Positions 1-8,146 of a stretch of 64,000 nucleotides of DNA are shown piece after piece; positions within the stretch are counted from its first letter, which is position 1, and the number at the start of each line of letters is the position of its first letter. This stretch comes from an uncultured Algibacter sp. Lineage in GTDB: Bacteria > Bacteroidota > Bacteroidia > Flavobacteriales > Flavobacteriaceae. The notes under the pieces are model-generated. The model was not told the DNA's origin. It searched no databases and saw only the letters and a list, made by a program, of their open reading frames with translations. The translations under genes and the position numbers were made by a program. The stretch is taken from positions 1 through 64,000 of the forward strand of contig CALGNX010000001.1 in assembly GCA_937958265.1 (NCBI GenBank), written 5' to 3'.

Positions 1-657
1 ACAAAATATTTCAGTAATTTTAGAGTAGATTAACATAGATAGATTTTTAGATTAATAAATTGAAATTCAGCACTTTAATTTACTGAAAATCTATCTTTTT
101 TACTAATATAATCTACTCAAATATTAATCGAACTCAGGTTAGTACGACGCGAAAAAAATCATATAATTAATAACTGCAGTTGAAGTTTTCTTTATAGTTA
201 TAAAAATCAAACAAAAATTTATTAAAATTATAATATTAAAAAATACTTCAACAAGTTACCGGACTAACAAATAGCTGAACTCAGAAGCGTCTAAAAATGA
301 GGTTTCGAATACAGAATGCATTGAACTGTATTGTTGTGTTCAATAAAAAAAAGAAATAACCCTGAGTTAAATGGTAGTTTGTCTTTAAAATTTAAGATAG
401 TGATTGACTCAGTTTTTAAATTTAAAAACCACAGATAAGCTCTTGGAATAGTTAATATAGGATTTGGAAGCAGAAAATAAAATTAAGAAAAAAAGTAGCT
501 GAATAGTTTTTGTAGAAATTGTTAAATTACTAAAGTTATCGCAGCGTTTGTATTTGTGATTTACTTACCTAAACACAGCTCTTAAAACACATAACCAGCC
601 TTAGGTAGCAGCGGTATTAATATTGAAATTAAGCTACCATAAAAATCAACACTAATG
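1..657. other. Gene-free left edge of the window
   Basis: No convincing reading frame, RNA gene or mobile-element gene is visible here. The first 120 bases contain an imperfect inverted repeat: GAGTAGATTA at 24-33 answers TAATCTACTC near 109-118, and AGATAGATTTT near 37-47 answers AAAATCTATCT at 86-96. A perfect 18-base palindrome lies at 412-429 (GTTTTTAAATTTAAAAAC). Short copies of GAACTCAG occur near 130 and 278. The region could be the downstream tail of whatever lies left of the window. I assign no function. Confidence 0.5.
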
Positions 658-688
658 TTGCTACATGTATTCGTATTCCTTATATTTG
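658..688 (+). promoter_or_regulatory. Predicted Bacteroidota promoter of fabG
   Basis: TTG at 658-660, a 20-base spacer, then TATATTTG at 681-688 matches the Bacteroidota sigma-70 consensus TTG-N(17-23)-TAnnTTTG. Transcription would start about 5-8 bases downstream, giving a 5' leader of roughly 30 bases before the fabG ATG at 726. The assignment rests on the motif only. Confidence 0.6.
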
Positions 689-725
689 AACTTGTTTAAA
701 CTAAAAATATTAAACGCATTATATA

Positions 726-1472
726 ATGAAACTATTAGAAGGTAAAACAGCTATTATTACTGGGGCAAGTCGCGGAATAGGTAAAGGCATAGCAGAAGTA
801 TTTGCTAAGCAAGGCGCTAATGTAGCATTTACGTATAGCGCTTCTGTTGAAGCTGCAAATGTATTAGAGAGTGAACTTAATGGTTTAGGGGTTAAGGCCA
901 AAGGTTATAAAAGTAATGCAGCTAGTTTTAATGAAGCTCAAAAATTAGCAGACGATGTTTTATTGGAATTTGGAAGTATTGATATCCTTATAAATAACGC
1001 AGGGATTACAAAAGATAATTTATTAATGCGTATGGGCGAGTCTGATTTTGATACTGTTATAGAGGTTAATTTGAAATCTGTATTTAACATGACTAAGGCT
1101 GTTCAAAGAACAATGTTAAAGCAACGTAAAGGCTCAATAATAAATATGAGTTCAGTTGTTGGTGTTAAAGGCAATGCAGGCCAAACAAATTACGCAGCAT
1201 CAAAGGCTGGGATAATTGGTTTTTCAAAATCTGTTGCTTTAGAGTTGGGGTCTAGGAATATTAGAAGTAATGTGGTTGCTCCTGGTTTTATTGAAACAGA
1301 GATGACGGCGAAATTGAACGAAGACGTTGTTAAAGGCTGGCGCGCAGGAATACCTTTAAAGCGAGGTGGTACACCCGAAGACATCGCTAATGTTTGCGTA
1401 TTTTTAGCTAGTGACATGAGTGCTTATGTAACAGGGCAAACCTTAAATGTTGATGGTGGTATGCTAACGTAA
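726..1472 (+). CDS. fabG: 3-oxoacyl-[acyl-carrier-protein] reductase FabG
   Basis: This is a cytosolic short-chain dehydrogenase of 248 residues, the usual FabG length. It reduces 3-oxoacyl-ACP to 3-hydroxyacyl-ACP with NADPH in fatty-acid elongation. The cofactor motif TGASRGIG is at residues 12-19, NNAG at 90-93, and the Ser-Tyr-Lys catalytic set at about S143, Y156 and K160. The C-terminal VTGQTLNVDGGM is typical of FabG. The ATG lies about 30 bases behind a good promoter and no strong Shine-Dalgarno is seen, as is normal in Bacteroidota. The next gene starts 57 bases downstream, so co-transcription is possible. Other SDR specificities cannot be excluded from sequence, but FabG is much the best match. 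Confidence 0.9.
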   Translation: MKLLEGKTAIITGASRGIGKGIAEVFAKQGANVAFTYSASVEAANVLESELNGLGVKAKGYKSNAASFNEAQKLADDVLLEFGSIDILINNAGITKDNLLMRMGESDFDTVIEVNLKSVFNMTKAVQRTMLKQRKGSIINMSSVVGVKGNAGQTNYAASKAGIIGFSKSVALELGSRNIRSNVVAPGFIETEMTAKLNEDVVKGWRAGIPLKRGGTPEDIANVCVFLASDMSAYVTGQTLNVDGGMLT

Positions 1473-1529
1473 ATTCTAAATTTTATTATATTTAAACCGG
1501 TATTACTACCACATAACTTATATTTTTTA

Positions 1530-3563
1530 ATGCGCTCAGAAACTTTGTTATATATAGCACTCGCCGGAATAGTGGCGCTAGTACTGGCGTATTTTTATTA
1601 TGTGTATAAAAACAAAAGCAGGCCTAAGCTTAGCCTGCTTTTTGCTTTTTTACGGTTTGTAACCATATTTTCTATTTTACTATTAGTTATTAACCCTACT
1701 TTTAATCAGGTTAGCACAACTGTTGAAAAACCAAATTTGGTAGTAGCTGTTGATAATTCTAGCTCTATTAAGCATTTAAAGCAGGATGTAAAAGCAAGAG
1801 GTTTTATAAAAAAGCTAAAGAGCAATGCAGATATTCAAAAAAAGTTTAATGTTAATTATTACACTTTCGGCGAGTATTTAAAAGCATCAGACTCTATCTC
1901 ATTCTTAGAAAATAAAACGGATATATCAGGTTCCTTTAGTCAATTAAACGAAATATACAAGCAAACTGTTTCACCAACAATTCTAATTTCAGATGGTAAT
2001 CAAACTTACGGGAACGATTATCAGTTTTTATCAAATAACTATAAACAATCCATTTACCCTGTAATATTAGGCGACACGATTACTTACACAGATTTAAAAA
2101 TCGAACAGCTTAATGTAAATAAGTACGCTTATTTGAAAAACAAATTTCCGGTTGAAGTTATTTTAGTTTACACTGGGAATAATTCTAAAAACACCAAATT
2201 TGTTGTTAAAAATGGAAACGCAACAGTGTTCTCTCAAAATGTTACGTTTTCTAGTTTAAACAATTCGAAAATAATTAATTTCACCTTGCCAGCTAGTGGT
2301 GTTGGTGTAAGGAATTATAAAGCTACAATCCTGCCATTGTCTAGCGAAAAAAACACTATTAATAATTCTAAAAATTTCGCTGTTGAAGTTATTAATCAGA
2401 AAACCAAAATCGCTGTTGTTAGCGATTTTTCACACCCCGATTTAGGCGCTTTAAAAAAGAGTATCGAAAGTAACGAACAACGTTTTGTTTCTATATTGAA
2501 TACCAAAGAGGTGATTTCGAAAATAAATGACTTTCAATTAATTATATTGTATCAGCCTAATAATAAATTTAAACTTATTTTCGATAAGATTGAAACTCTT
2601 AAAAAAAATAAGTTGATAATTATTGGGCCAAAAACCAACCTTCAATTTTTAAATAAAGTTTCAAAAAATTACAAACACGAAATAACAAAACAAACAGAGA
2701 GCTATCAGGTTGAGTTAAATAGTAATTATGCGCCGTTTGCAATAAGGGATTTAGGTTTTGAGTCCTTTCCACCTTTATTGTCAAATTACGGCGAAGTTAA
2801 TTTTAATGTTCCATTTCAAACTATTTTAAATAAAAAAATTAACGGTATTGTAATAGATGAACCGCTTTTAGCTAGCATAGAAAATCAAGGCGTAAGGGAG
2901 GTTGTATTGTTTGGTGAAAATATTTGGCAATGGCGTGCTCAAAATTTTATAATCGAAAAATCATTTAATAATTTTGATAACTTTCTAGGTAAACTAGTTC
3001 AGTATTTATCTTCAAATCAGAAAAAAAACAGACTTAATATACAGTACGAATCCTTTTATAACGGTAACAGTGATGTAACTATTTCAGCCGAGTTTTTCGA
3101 CAAAAATTATATCTTTGATAGGCGAGAAACTTTGAGTATAACAGTTAAGGATGACGTTTTAAAAAGTGTAAAAACCTTTCCCTTAGTTTTGAAAAATAAC
3201 AACTATCAGGTTAATTTGAGTAATTTACCACCTTCATCTTACAGCTTTACTGTAAAAGCTAAAAATAAAAATATAACAAAATCTGGGAATTTTCAGATTT
3301 TAGATTACAATGTAGAGCAGCAGTATTTAAATGCAGATGTTTTAAAATTACAAAAATTAGCGAAAAATAGTAATGGATCTAGCTATTTTATCGACGATCA
3401 TGAGTTAATTATTAACGAATTATTAACGGATAATCGCTATGTTCCGATACAGAAAAGCAGCAAAAATAGCATACCTTTGGTGGACTTTAAATACCTCCTT
3501 ATCATTATTGTTTTATGTCTAGGATTAGAGTGGTTTTTAAGAAAATATAACGGATTAATTTAA
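1530..3563 (+). CDS. Membrane-anchored VWA-like protein
   Basis: The 677-residue protein has two N-terminal membrane helices (about residues 5-25 and 37-56), a large soluble part and one C-terminal membrane helix (about 650-670) with a short basic tail. After the second helix, VVAVDNSSS places D75, S77 and S79 as a DxSxS metal-ion-dependent adhesion site, and ILISDGN further on fits the second VWA strand. This architecture is common in Bacteroidota, where such proteins are usually uncharacterised. The soluble domain should lie in the periplasm. Only 9 bases separate it from the prohibitin-like gene downstream, so the two are probably co-transcribed. A cell-envelope role is inferred and the exact function is unknown. 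Confidence 0.75.
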   Translation: MRSETLLYIALAGIVALVLAYFYYVYKNKSRPKLSLLFAFLRFVTIFSILLLVINPTFNQVSTTVEKPNLVVAVDNSSSIKHLKQDVKARGFIKKLKSNADIQKKFNVNYYTFGEYLKASDSISFLENKTDISGSFSQLNEIYKQTVSPTILISDGNQTYGNDYQFLSNNYKQSIYPVILGDTITYTDLKIEQLNVNKYAYLKNKFPVEVILVYTGNNSKNTKFVVKNGNATVFSQNVTFSSLNNSKIINFTLPASGVGVRNYKATILPLSSEKNTINNSKNFAVEVINQKTKIAVVSDFSHPDLGALKKSIESNEQRFVSILNTKEVISKINDFQLIILYQPNNKFKLIFDKIETLKKNKLIIIGPKTNLQFLNKVSKNYKHEITKQTESYQVELNSNYAPFAIRDLGFESFPPLLSNYGEVNFNVPFQTILNKKINGIVIDEPLLASIENQGVREVVLFGENIWQWRAQNFIIEKSFNNFDNFLGKLVQYLSSNQKKNRLNIQYESFYNGNSDVTISAEFFDKNYIFDRRETLSITVKDDVLKSVKTFPLVLKNNNYQVNLSNLPPSSYSFTVKAKNKNITKSGNFQILDYNVEQQYLNADVLKLQKLAKNSNGSSYFIDDHELIINELLTDNRYVPIQKSSKNSIPLVDFKYLLIIIVLCLGLEWFLRKYNGLI

Positions 3564-3572
3564 AAGAAAAAG

Positions 3573-4388
3573 ATGGAGAAATTACCAAAAGTAGCGTTGC
3601 CTTTTATTGTTGGAGCGGTCCTGCTGTTAGTTGTACTAGCAAAATCTGCAATTACTATCGACTCCGGGGAGGCTGGTGTATTATTTAAAACATTTGGCGA
3701 GGGCGTTGTAGTGGATGAACCACCAATGGGAGAAGGGTTTCATTTAGTAGCACCTTGGAATAAAGTTTATATATACGAAGTGCGTCAACAAGAGCTTTTT
3801 GAAAAAATGAAAGTATTATCTTCAAACGGATTGGAGATTCAAATTGACGCTTCTGCTTGGTACGAGCCTGTTTATAAAGATTTAGGGAACTTACACCAAT
3901 CTCTTGGGCAAAATTATTTACAGCGTGTAATCATGCCTTCTATACGTAGTGCTGCAAGAAGCGTTGTGGGGCGCTATACGCCAGAGCAATTATATTCTAG
4001 TAAAAGAGACGCTATACAAGACGAAATATTTGAGGAAACTAAAAAGATATTAGACAAGCAATTTGTGCAGTTAAACGAAGTGCTTGTAAGAGATGTAACA
4101 CTACCAATTACTATCAAAGAGGCTATTGAACGTAAATTAAAGCAAGAGCAAGAGTCTTTAGAATATGAATTTAGATTAGTTACTGCTGCAAAGGAAGCAG
4201 AAAAGGTTATTATTGATGCTAAAGGTAAAGCGGAATCAAACCGAATTTTAAGTGCATCTTTAACAGATAAAATTTTACAAGACAAAGGTATCGAAGCAAC
4301 CGTTAAGCTCTCAGAGTCTCCTAATACTAAGATTATAGTTATAGGTTCAGGGGATAGTGGTATGCCAATAATCCTAGGGAATCAGTAA
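3573..4388 (+). CDS. Prohibitin-like SPFH/Band 7 protein
   Basis: This 271-residue membrane protein has a single N-terminal helix (about residues 8-26) followed by an SPFH domain (about 27-210). The latter starts with SAITIDSGEAGVLFKTFG and includes RSAARSVVGRYTPEQLY, both characteristic of the prohibitin branch. A charged helical segment (about 180-225) follows. Family members form large ring assemblies at the inner membrane and often control membrane proteases or membrane organisation. The partner here is not known. The gene is the last before the histidine leader region, and no terminator other than the his attenuator lies between them. Confidence 0.85.
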   Translation: MEKLPKVALPFIVGAVLLLVVLAKSAITIDSGEAGVLFKTFGEGVVVDEPPMGEGFHLVAPWNKVYIYEVRQQELFEKMKVLSSNGLEIQIDASAWYEPVYKDLGNLHQSLGQNYLQRVIMPSIRSAARSVVGRYTPEQLYSSKRDAIQDEIFEETKKILDKQFVQLNEVLVRDVTLPITIKEAIERKLKQEQESLEYEFRLVTAAKEAEKVIIDAKGKAESNRILSASLTDKILQDKGIEATVKLSESPNTKIIVIGSGDSGMPIILGNQ

Positions 4389-4496
4389 TTTTTTTATATA
4401 ATACTTAATTTTTTTTAAAAAAAACTTTAAAAGTAGGTGTTGTTTCAAACAAAGCATGAAATAATTTAAAATTGTTTTAATAAATCTATCTATAAT

Positions 4497-4528
4497 TTGG
4501 ATTTTATCATATTAATTATAGATATTTG
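4497..4528 (+). promoter_or_regulatory. Candidate his operon promoter
   Basis: TTG at 4497-4499, a 21-base spacer and GATATTTG at 4521-4528 differ from the Bacteroidota consensus at one position of the -7 element. Transcription would then begin shortly upstream of the leader-peptide ATG at 4547. A second weak candidate is TTG at 4472-4474 with ATAATTTG at 4492-4499. The choice between them is uncertain. Confidence 0.35.
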
Positions 4529-4546
4529 TATAAATAAATTAAACAA

Positions 4547-4603
4547 ATGACTTTTATTCAATTACATCATCATCATTTTTATATTGGCTCTCAAGCGAAT
4601 TGA
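4547..4603 (+). CDS. hisL: Histidine leader peptide (18 aa, four consecutive His codons)
   Basis: An ATG-started reading frame of 18 codons encodes MTFIQLHHHHFYIGSQAN and ends in TGA at 4601-4603. The four adjacent CAT codons lie at 4565-4576. The frame sits 124 bases upstream of hisG and immediately precedes an antiterminator segment and an intrinsic terminator. This is the layout of a his leader peptide, whose translation rate reports the supply of charged tRNA-His. The peptide itself is not expected to have a function. Chance occurrence of four His codons directly in front of hisG together with matched alternative hairpins is very unlikely. I place confidence in the assembly of features, not in the peptide alone. 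Confidence 0.85.
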   Translation: MTFIQLHHHHFYIGSQAN

Positions 4604-4671
4604 AGATGTGTTGAATAAACTTAACATATATTTTTAAACCCGTTTGACACCATCAAGCGGGTTTTATTTTT
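4591..4671 (+). promoter_or_regulatory. his operon transcription attenuator (antiterminator/terminator switch)
   Basis: The heptamer TCAAGCG occurs twice: at 4591-4597, overlapping the last leader codons, and at 4653-4659 in the 3' arm of the terminator. Both copies can pair with CGTTTGA at 4641-4647. If a ribosome stalls at the His codons (4565-4576), 4591-4597 stays free, pairs with 4641-4647 and blocks the terminator. If it proceeds to the TGA at 4601, its footprint covers 4591-4597 and the terminator forms. The spacing fits the enteric his attenuator logic. The pairing is read directly from the sequence; regulation is inferred. Confidence 0.8.
4636..4670 (+). terminator. his attenuator terminator hairpin
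   Basis: AAACCCGTTTGA (4636-4647) pairs over 12 positions, including one G-U, with TCAAGCGGGTTT (4653-4664) around the 5-base loop CACCA. The run TTTTATTTTT follows directly. This is a strong intrinsic terminator lying between the leader peptide and hisG, about 60 bases before the hisG start. Confidence 0.9.
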
Positions 4672-4727
4672 CCTGCTTACTAGGGTGTTATTTGCGGTGT
4701 AGTAGGATAACTTTTAAATAATTAAAA

Positions 4728-5585
4728 ATGAGCAAATTAAGAATTGCAGTACAGAAGTCTGGTCGATTAAATGAAGATTCCATGTCTATTTTAAAAGATA
4801 TTGGTATTTCTATTGACAATGGTAAAGATCAATTAAAAGCGTCTGCAAAAGACTTTCCCGTAGAAGTGTTTTATTTAAGAAACGGAGACATTCCTCAATA
4901 TTTAAAAGATGGTGTAGTTGATGCTGCTATCATAGGTGAAAATGTTTTAATTGAAAAAGGAGAAGATATTAAGGTGGTTGAAAAATTAGGTTTTTCTACT
5001 TGCAGAGTATGTATTGCTGTGCCGAAAGGTGATAAATATGTATCGGTTAAAAGTTTGGAAGGAAAACGCATAGCTACCTCGTATCCGAATACAGTTCAAA
5101 AATATTTGGATAAAAATGAGGTTAATGCCAATTTACACATTATTAATGGCTCTGTAGAAATAGCGCCCAATATCGGTTTAGCTGATGCTATTGTAGATAT
5201 TGTATCAAGCGGTAGTACTCTTTTTAAGAATAATTTAAAGGAAGTTGAAACAATATTAAAATCAGAAGCTGTTTTAGCTGTTTCTCCAAAATTAAATAAA
5301 GAACGACAAGCTATTTTAAACACTATCCAATTTAGAATACAATCTGTTTTAAAAGGAAGGAACTCAAAGTATGTTTTATTAAACGCGCCAAACGATAAAA
5401 TTGAATCGATTATTAATGTACTACCAGGTATGAAAAGCCCAACAGTATTGCCTTTAGCACAGGAAGGTTGGAGTTCTGTACATTCTGTGATTGATAAAGA
5501 TAAGTTTTGGGATAGTATCGAGGCGCTTAAAGCTAATGGTGCTCAAGGTATTTTAGTTTGCCCTATCGAAAAAATGGTGCTTTAA
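4728..5585 (+). CDS. hisG: ATP phosphoribosyltransferase (long form)
   Basis: HisG catalyses the first step of histidine synthesis: ATP plus PRPP gives phosphoribosyl-ATP. At 285 residues this is the long form, with two catalytic periplasmic-binding-protein-like lobes (about 1-205) and a C-terminal ACT-like regulatory domain (about 210-285) that binds histidine for feedback inhibition. No separate HisZ is therefore needed. The N-terminal LRIAVQKSGRLNEDS and the PRPP-binding segment VDIVSSGSTLF are typical. It is the first structural gene behind the attenuator. Control is thus expected at two levels, transcription attenuation and enzyme feedback. HisD follows after 92 bases. Confidence 0.97.
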   Translation: MSKLRIAVQKSGRLNEDSMSILKDIGISIDNGKDQLKASAKDFPVEVFYLRNGDIPQYLKDGVVDAAIIGENVLIEKGEDIKVVEKLGFSTCRVCIAVPKGDKYVSVKSLEGKRIATSYPNTVQKYLDKNEVNANLHIINGSVEIAPNIGLADAIVDIVSSGSTLFKNNLKEVETILKSEAVLAVSPKLNKERQAILNTIQFRIQSVLKGRNSKYVLLNAPNDKIESIINVLPGMKSPTVLPLAQEGWSSVHSVIDKDKFWDSIEALKANGAQGILVCPIEKMVL

Positions 5586-5677
5586 AACATGAGCTAGCGT
5601 ATTAAGCTTAAAGTTTATAAATTATACATTTACTTGATTAAGTAAATCATGGTTATGTACAAAAAAAGTAATTTTAA

Positions 5678-6961
5678 ATGCAAATAATTAATAGTCCGGA
5701 TAGAAAAGAATGGTCTGAAATATTAAGAAGACCTACGCAAACTGTTAACGATATTGAAGCTACTGTTGTTGGAATTTTCAAAGAGGTTTTTGAAAGTGGT
5801 GATGCTGCAGTAAAAAAATATACTACTAAATTTGATGGTGTTTCCCTGGAATCAACCCTTGTTACGGCTGCAGAAATAGAGCAAGCTGTGCAAAATGTTC
5901 CAGAAAAGCTAAAAAATGCAATAAAATTAGCAAAGAAAAATATTGAAGCATTTCATACAATCCAAAAAACACCTAAAGTTGAAATTGAAACAACACCGGG
6001 TGTTAAATGTTGGCAAGAAAAACGCGCTATCCAAAAAGTAGGATTGTATATCCCTGGAGGAACTGCGCCTCTATTTTCAACTGTTTTAATGTTAGCTATT
6101 CCTGCTAAAATTGCAGGTTGTGAAGAAATTGTTTTATGTTCTCCACCTAATAAATTCGGGGATTTAGCACCAGAAATCTTATTTGCAGCACAACTTTGTG
6201 GTGTTACCAAAATAGTTAAAGTAGGAGGTATTCAGGCAATTGCAGGATTAACATTTGGGACCAATACGATACCGCAAGTTTATAAAATTTTTGGACCAGG
6301 CAACCAGTTTGTTACTGTTGCTAAGCAATTGGCAACAAAACATGGCGTTGCTATTGATATGCCCGCTGGCCCAAGCGAATTGCTGGTAGTTGCAGATAAA
6401 ACAGCAAATGCTGCTTATGTGGCCTCAGATTTACTAAGTCAAGCGGAACACGGTATTGATAGTCAAGTGGTTTTAGTAGCAACTTCAAAACAATTAATTG
6501 AGGATGTTTCAAAAGAAGTTGATAAACAATTAGATGATCTTCCGCGTAAAGCGATTGCAGAAAAAGCGATTGAAAATTCTAAGTTAATTTTTGTTGAAAA
6601 TGATTTAATAGCTCTAGAATTAATTGATGCGTATGGACCTGAGCATTTTATTATTTGTTTGGAAAATGAAGATTTATATGTAAACGGCATACGTAATGCA
6701 GGCTCGGTTTTTATAGGTGATTATACGCCTGAAAGTGCTGGTGATTACGCATCGGGTACAAACCATACATTACCAACAAATGGTTTTACAAAAGCATATT
6801 CTGGCGTAAATTTAGATAGTTTTTTAAAAACGATGACGTTTCAAAAAATATCAAAACAAGGGCTATTAAACATAGGGGAAACCGTTGAGTTGATGGCAGA
6901 AGCAGAGGGTTTGCAAGCACACAAAAATGCCGTAACTATTCGTTTAAAAGATTTAAAATAA
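5678..6961 (+). CDS. hisD: Histidinol dehydrogenase
   Basis: HisD is a zinc enzyme that oxidises L-histidinol to L-histidine with two NAD+ in the last two steps of the pathway. The 427 residues match the family length. The signature around AEHGIDSQ gives zinc ligands near Q256 and H258. The catalytic pair E322-H323 is in GPEHF, and a further ligand is likely at D356 in ESAGDYASG. The active-site segment GPSELLVVAD is intact. The gene lies between hisG and hisC in the operon. Nothing unusual was seen. Confidence 0.97.
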   Translation: MQIINSPDRKEWSEILRRPTQTVNDIEATVVGIFKEVFESGDAAVKKYTTKFDGVSLESTLVTAAEIEQAVQNVPEKLKNAIKLAKKNIEAFHTIQKTPKVEIETTPGVKCWQEKRAIQKVGLYIPGGTAPLFSTVLMLAIPAKIAGCEEIVLCSPPNKFGDLAPEILFAAQLCGVTKIVKVGGIQAIAGLTFGTNTIPQVYKIFGPGNQFVTVAKQLATKHGVAIDMPAGPSELLVVADKTANAAYVASDLLSQAEHGIDSQVVLVATSKQLIEDVSKEVDKQLDDLPRKAIAEKAIENSKLIFVENDLIALELIDAYGPEHFIICLENEDLYVNGIRNAGSVFIGDYTPESAGDYASGTNHTLPTNGFTKAYSGVNLDSFLKTMTFQKISKQGLLNIGETVELMAEAEGLQAHKNAVTIRLKDLK

Positions 6962-6993
6962 ACTTTTATAGTCTGATAAAAGGTAATAACAAC

Positions 6994-8067
6994 ATGAATA
7001 TTGCATTCACAAAGCATATGAAATTAAAATTTAACCTAGACGATTTAGTTCGTCCTACAATTAAGGCATTAAAACCGTATTCATCCGCAAGAGACGAATT
7101 TCAAGGTAATAGTGATGATATGGTATTTTTAGATGCTAATGAGAATCCTTTTGAAAATGGAGTTAATCGATACCCGGACCCGCAACAACGAACGGTAAAA
7201 TCTTTACTTTCTGAAATTAAGAATATTTCGCAGAAAAATATCCTTCTGGGAAATGGTAGCGACGAGGTTTTAGATTTAATTTTCAGAGCATTTTGCGAAC
7301 CTAATCAAGATAATATCGTAACACTACCACCAACTTATGGTATGTATAGCGTGCTTGCTAATATTAATGCAATTACTATAAAAAGCGTAGCGTTGGATGC
7401 GAACTTTCAACCGCGAGTAGAAGCTGTTCTAAATGCAGCAGATAATTGCTCTAAAATTCTATTTTTATGTTCGCCTAATAACCCTTCTGGTAATAATTTT
7501 GAAGCCAATTTATTAGAAAAAATGGTAACTCAATTTAATGGTATTGTGGTTATTGATGAGGCTTATATTGATTTTTCTAATCAAGAAAGTTGGGCAAGTC
7601 GTTTACATGAATTCCCCAATTTGATTATTACGCAAACCTTGTCAAAAGCTTATGGTATGGCGGGAATTCGATTGGGTATCTGTTTGGCATCAGAAGCTAT
7701 TATTTCAGTTCTAAACAGGATAAAGCCGCCTTATAATGTAAATGAATTAACACAGAAAAAAGCAATTTCACAATTAGAAAATTACGAAACTACGCAACAG
7801 CAAATTGCAGATATTTTAAAACAGCGGGAGTTATTAGAAACGACATTAAGTGCTATTCCATACATTTCAAAAATATACCCTTCTGATGCTAATTTCGTTT
7901 TAGCCAAGGTTGATAATGCTACAAAACGCTACAATCAACTTCTTGAAAAAGGTATTGTTGTAAGAAATAGAACCACACAACCAGGTTGCGAAAATTGTTT
8001 ACGTTTTACGGTTGGCACCCATGCAGAGAATACACTTTTAATTAATGCTTTGCTAACTTTGGAATAA
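6994..8067 (+). CDS. hisC: Histidinol-phosphate aminotransferase
   Basis: HisC is a class I/II PLP-dependent aminotransferase that transfers an amino group from glutamate to imidazole-acetol phosphate. The PLP lysine is K218 in TLSKAYG, and the cofactor-contacting aspartate is in VIDEAY (about 186-191). The substrate-recognition segment DANENPF is at 47-53. The chosen ATG at 6994 has an AAAGG element about 10 bases upstream. An in-frame ATG at 7018 would give an N-terminus closer to that of many homologues, so the first eight residues are uncertain. HisB follows after 79 bases, a gap that contains a possible internal promoter. Confidence 0.95.
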   Translation: MNIAFTKHMKLKFNLDDLVRPTIKALKPYSSARDEFQGNSDDMVFLDANENPFENGVNRYPDPQQRTVKSLLSEIKNISQKNILLGNGSDEVLDLIFRAFCEPNQDNIVTLPPTYGMYSVLANINAITIKSVALDANFQPRVEAVLNAADNCSKILFLCSPNNPSGNNFEANLLEKMVTQFNGIVVIDEAYIDFSNQESWASRLHEFPNLIITQTLSKAYGMAGIRLGICLASEAIISVLNRIKPPYNVNELTQKKAISQLENYETTQQQIADILKQRELLETTLSAIPYISKIYPSDANFVLAKVDNATKRYNQLLEKGIVVRNRTTQPGCENCLRFTVGTHAENTLLINALLTLE

Positions 8068-8122
8068 GTTTTTAATTTATTAGATTTCCAATTATAGCTA
8101 AGTTTTAAATAATTTAAACTTC

Positions 8123-8130
8123 TACTTTTG
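8123..8130 (+). promoter_or_regulatory. Possible internal promoter element before hisB
   Basis: TACTTTTG matches the TAnnTTTG element of Bacteroidota promoters, 17 bases upstream of the hisB ATG. No TTG is present at the usual upstream spacing, so it may be weak or fortuitous. If active, hisB and later genes could escape the attenuator in part. Confidence 0.25.
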
Positions 8131-8146
8131 TAGGAACAATAGAAAA

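Noticed and set aside
3573-4388. HflC/HflK identity for the SPFH protein
   Set aside because: HflK and HflC are normally a paired gene set. Here there is a single gene with the prohibitin-type segment, so prohibitin-like is the safer name.
4974-5323. Minus-strand frames over hisG, hisD and similar genes
   Set aside because: All overlap strongly supported his genes in the opposite direction and show no domain signatures.
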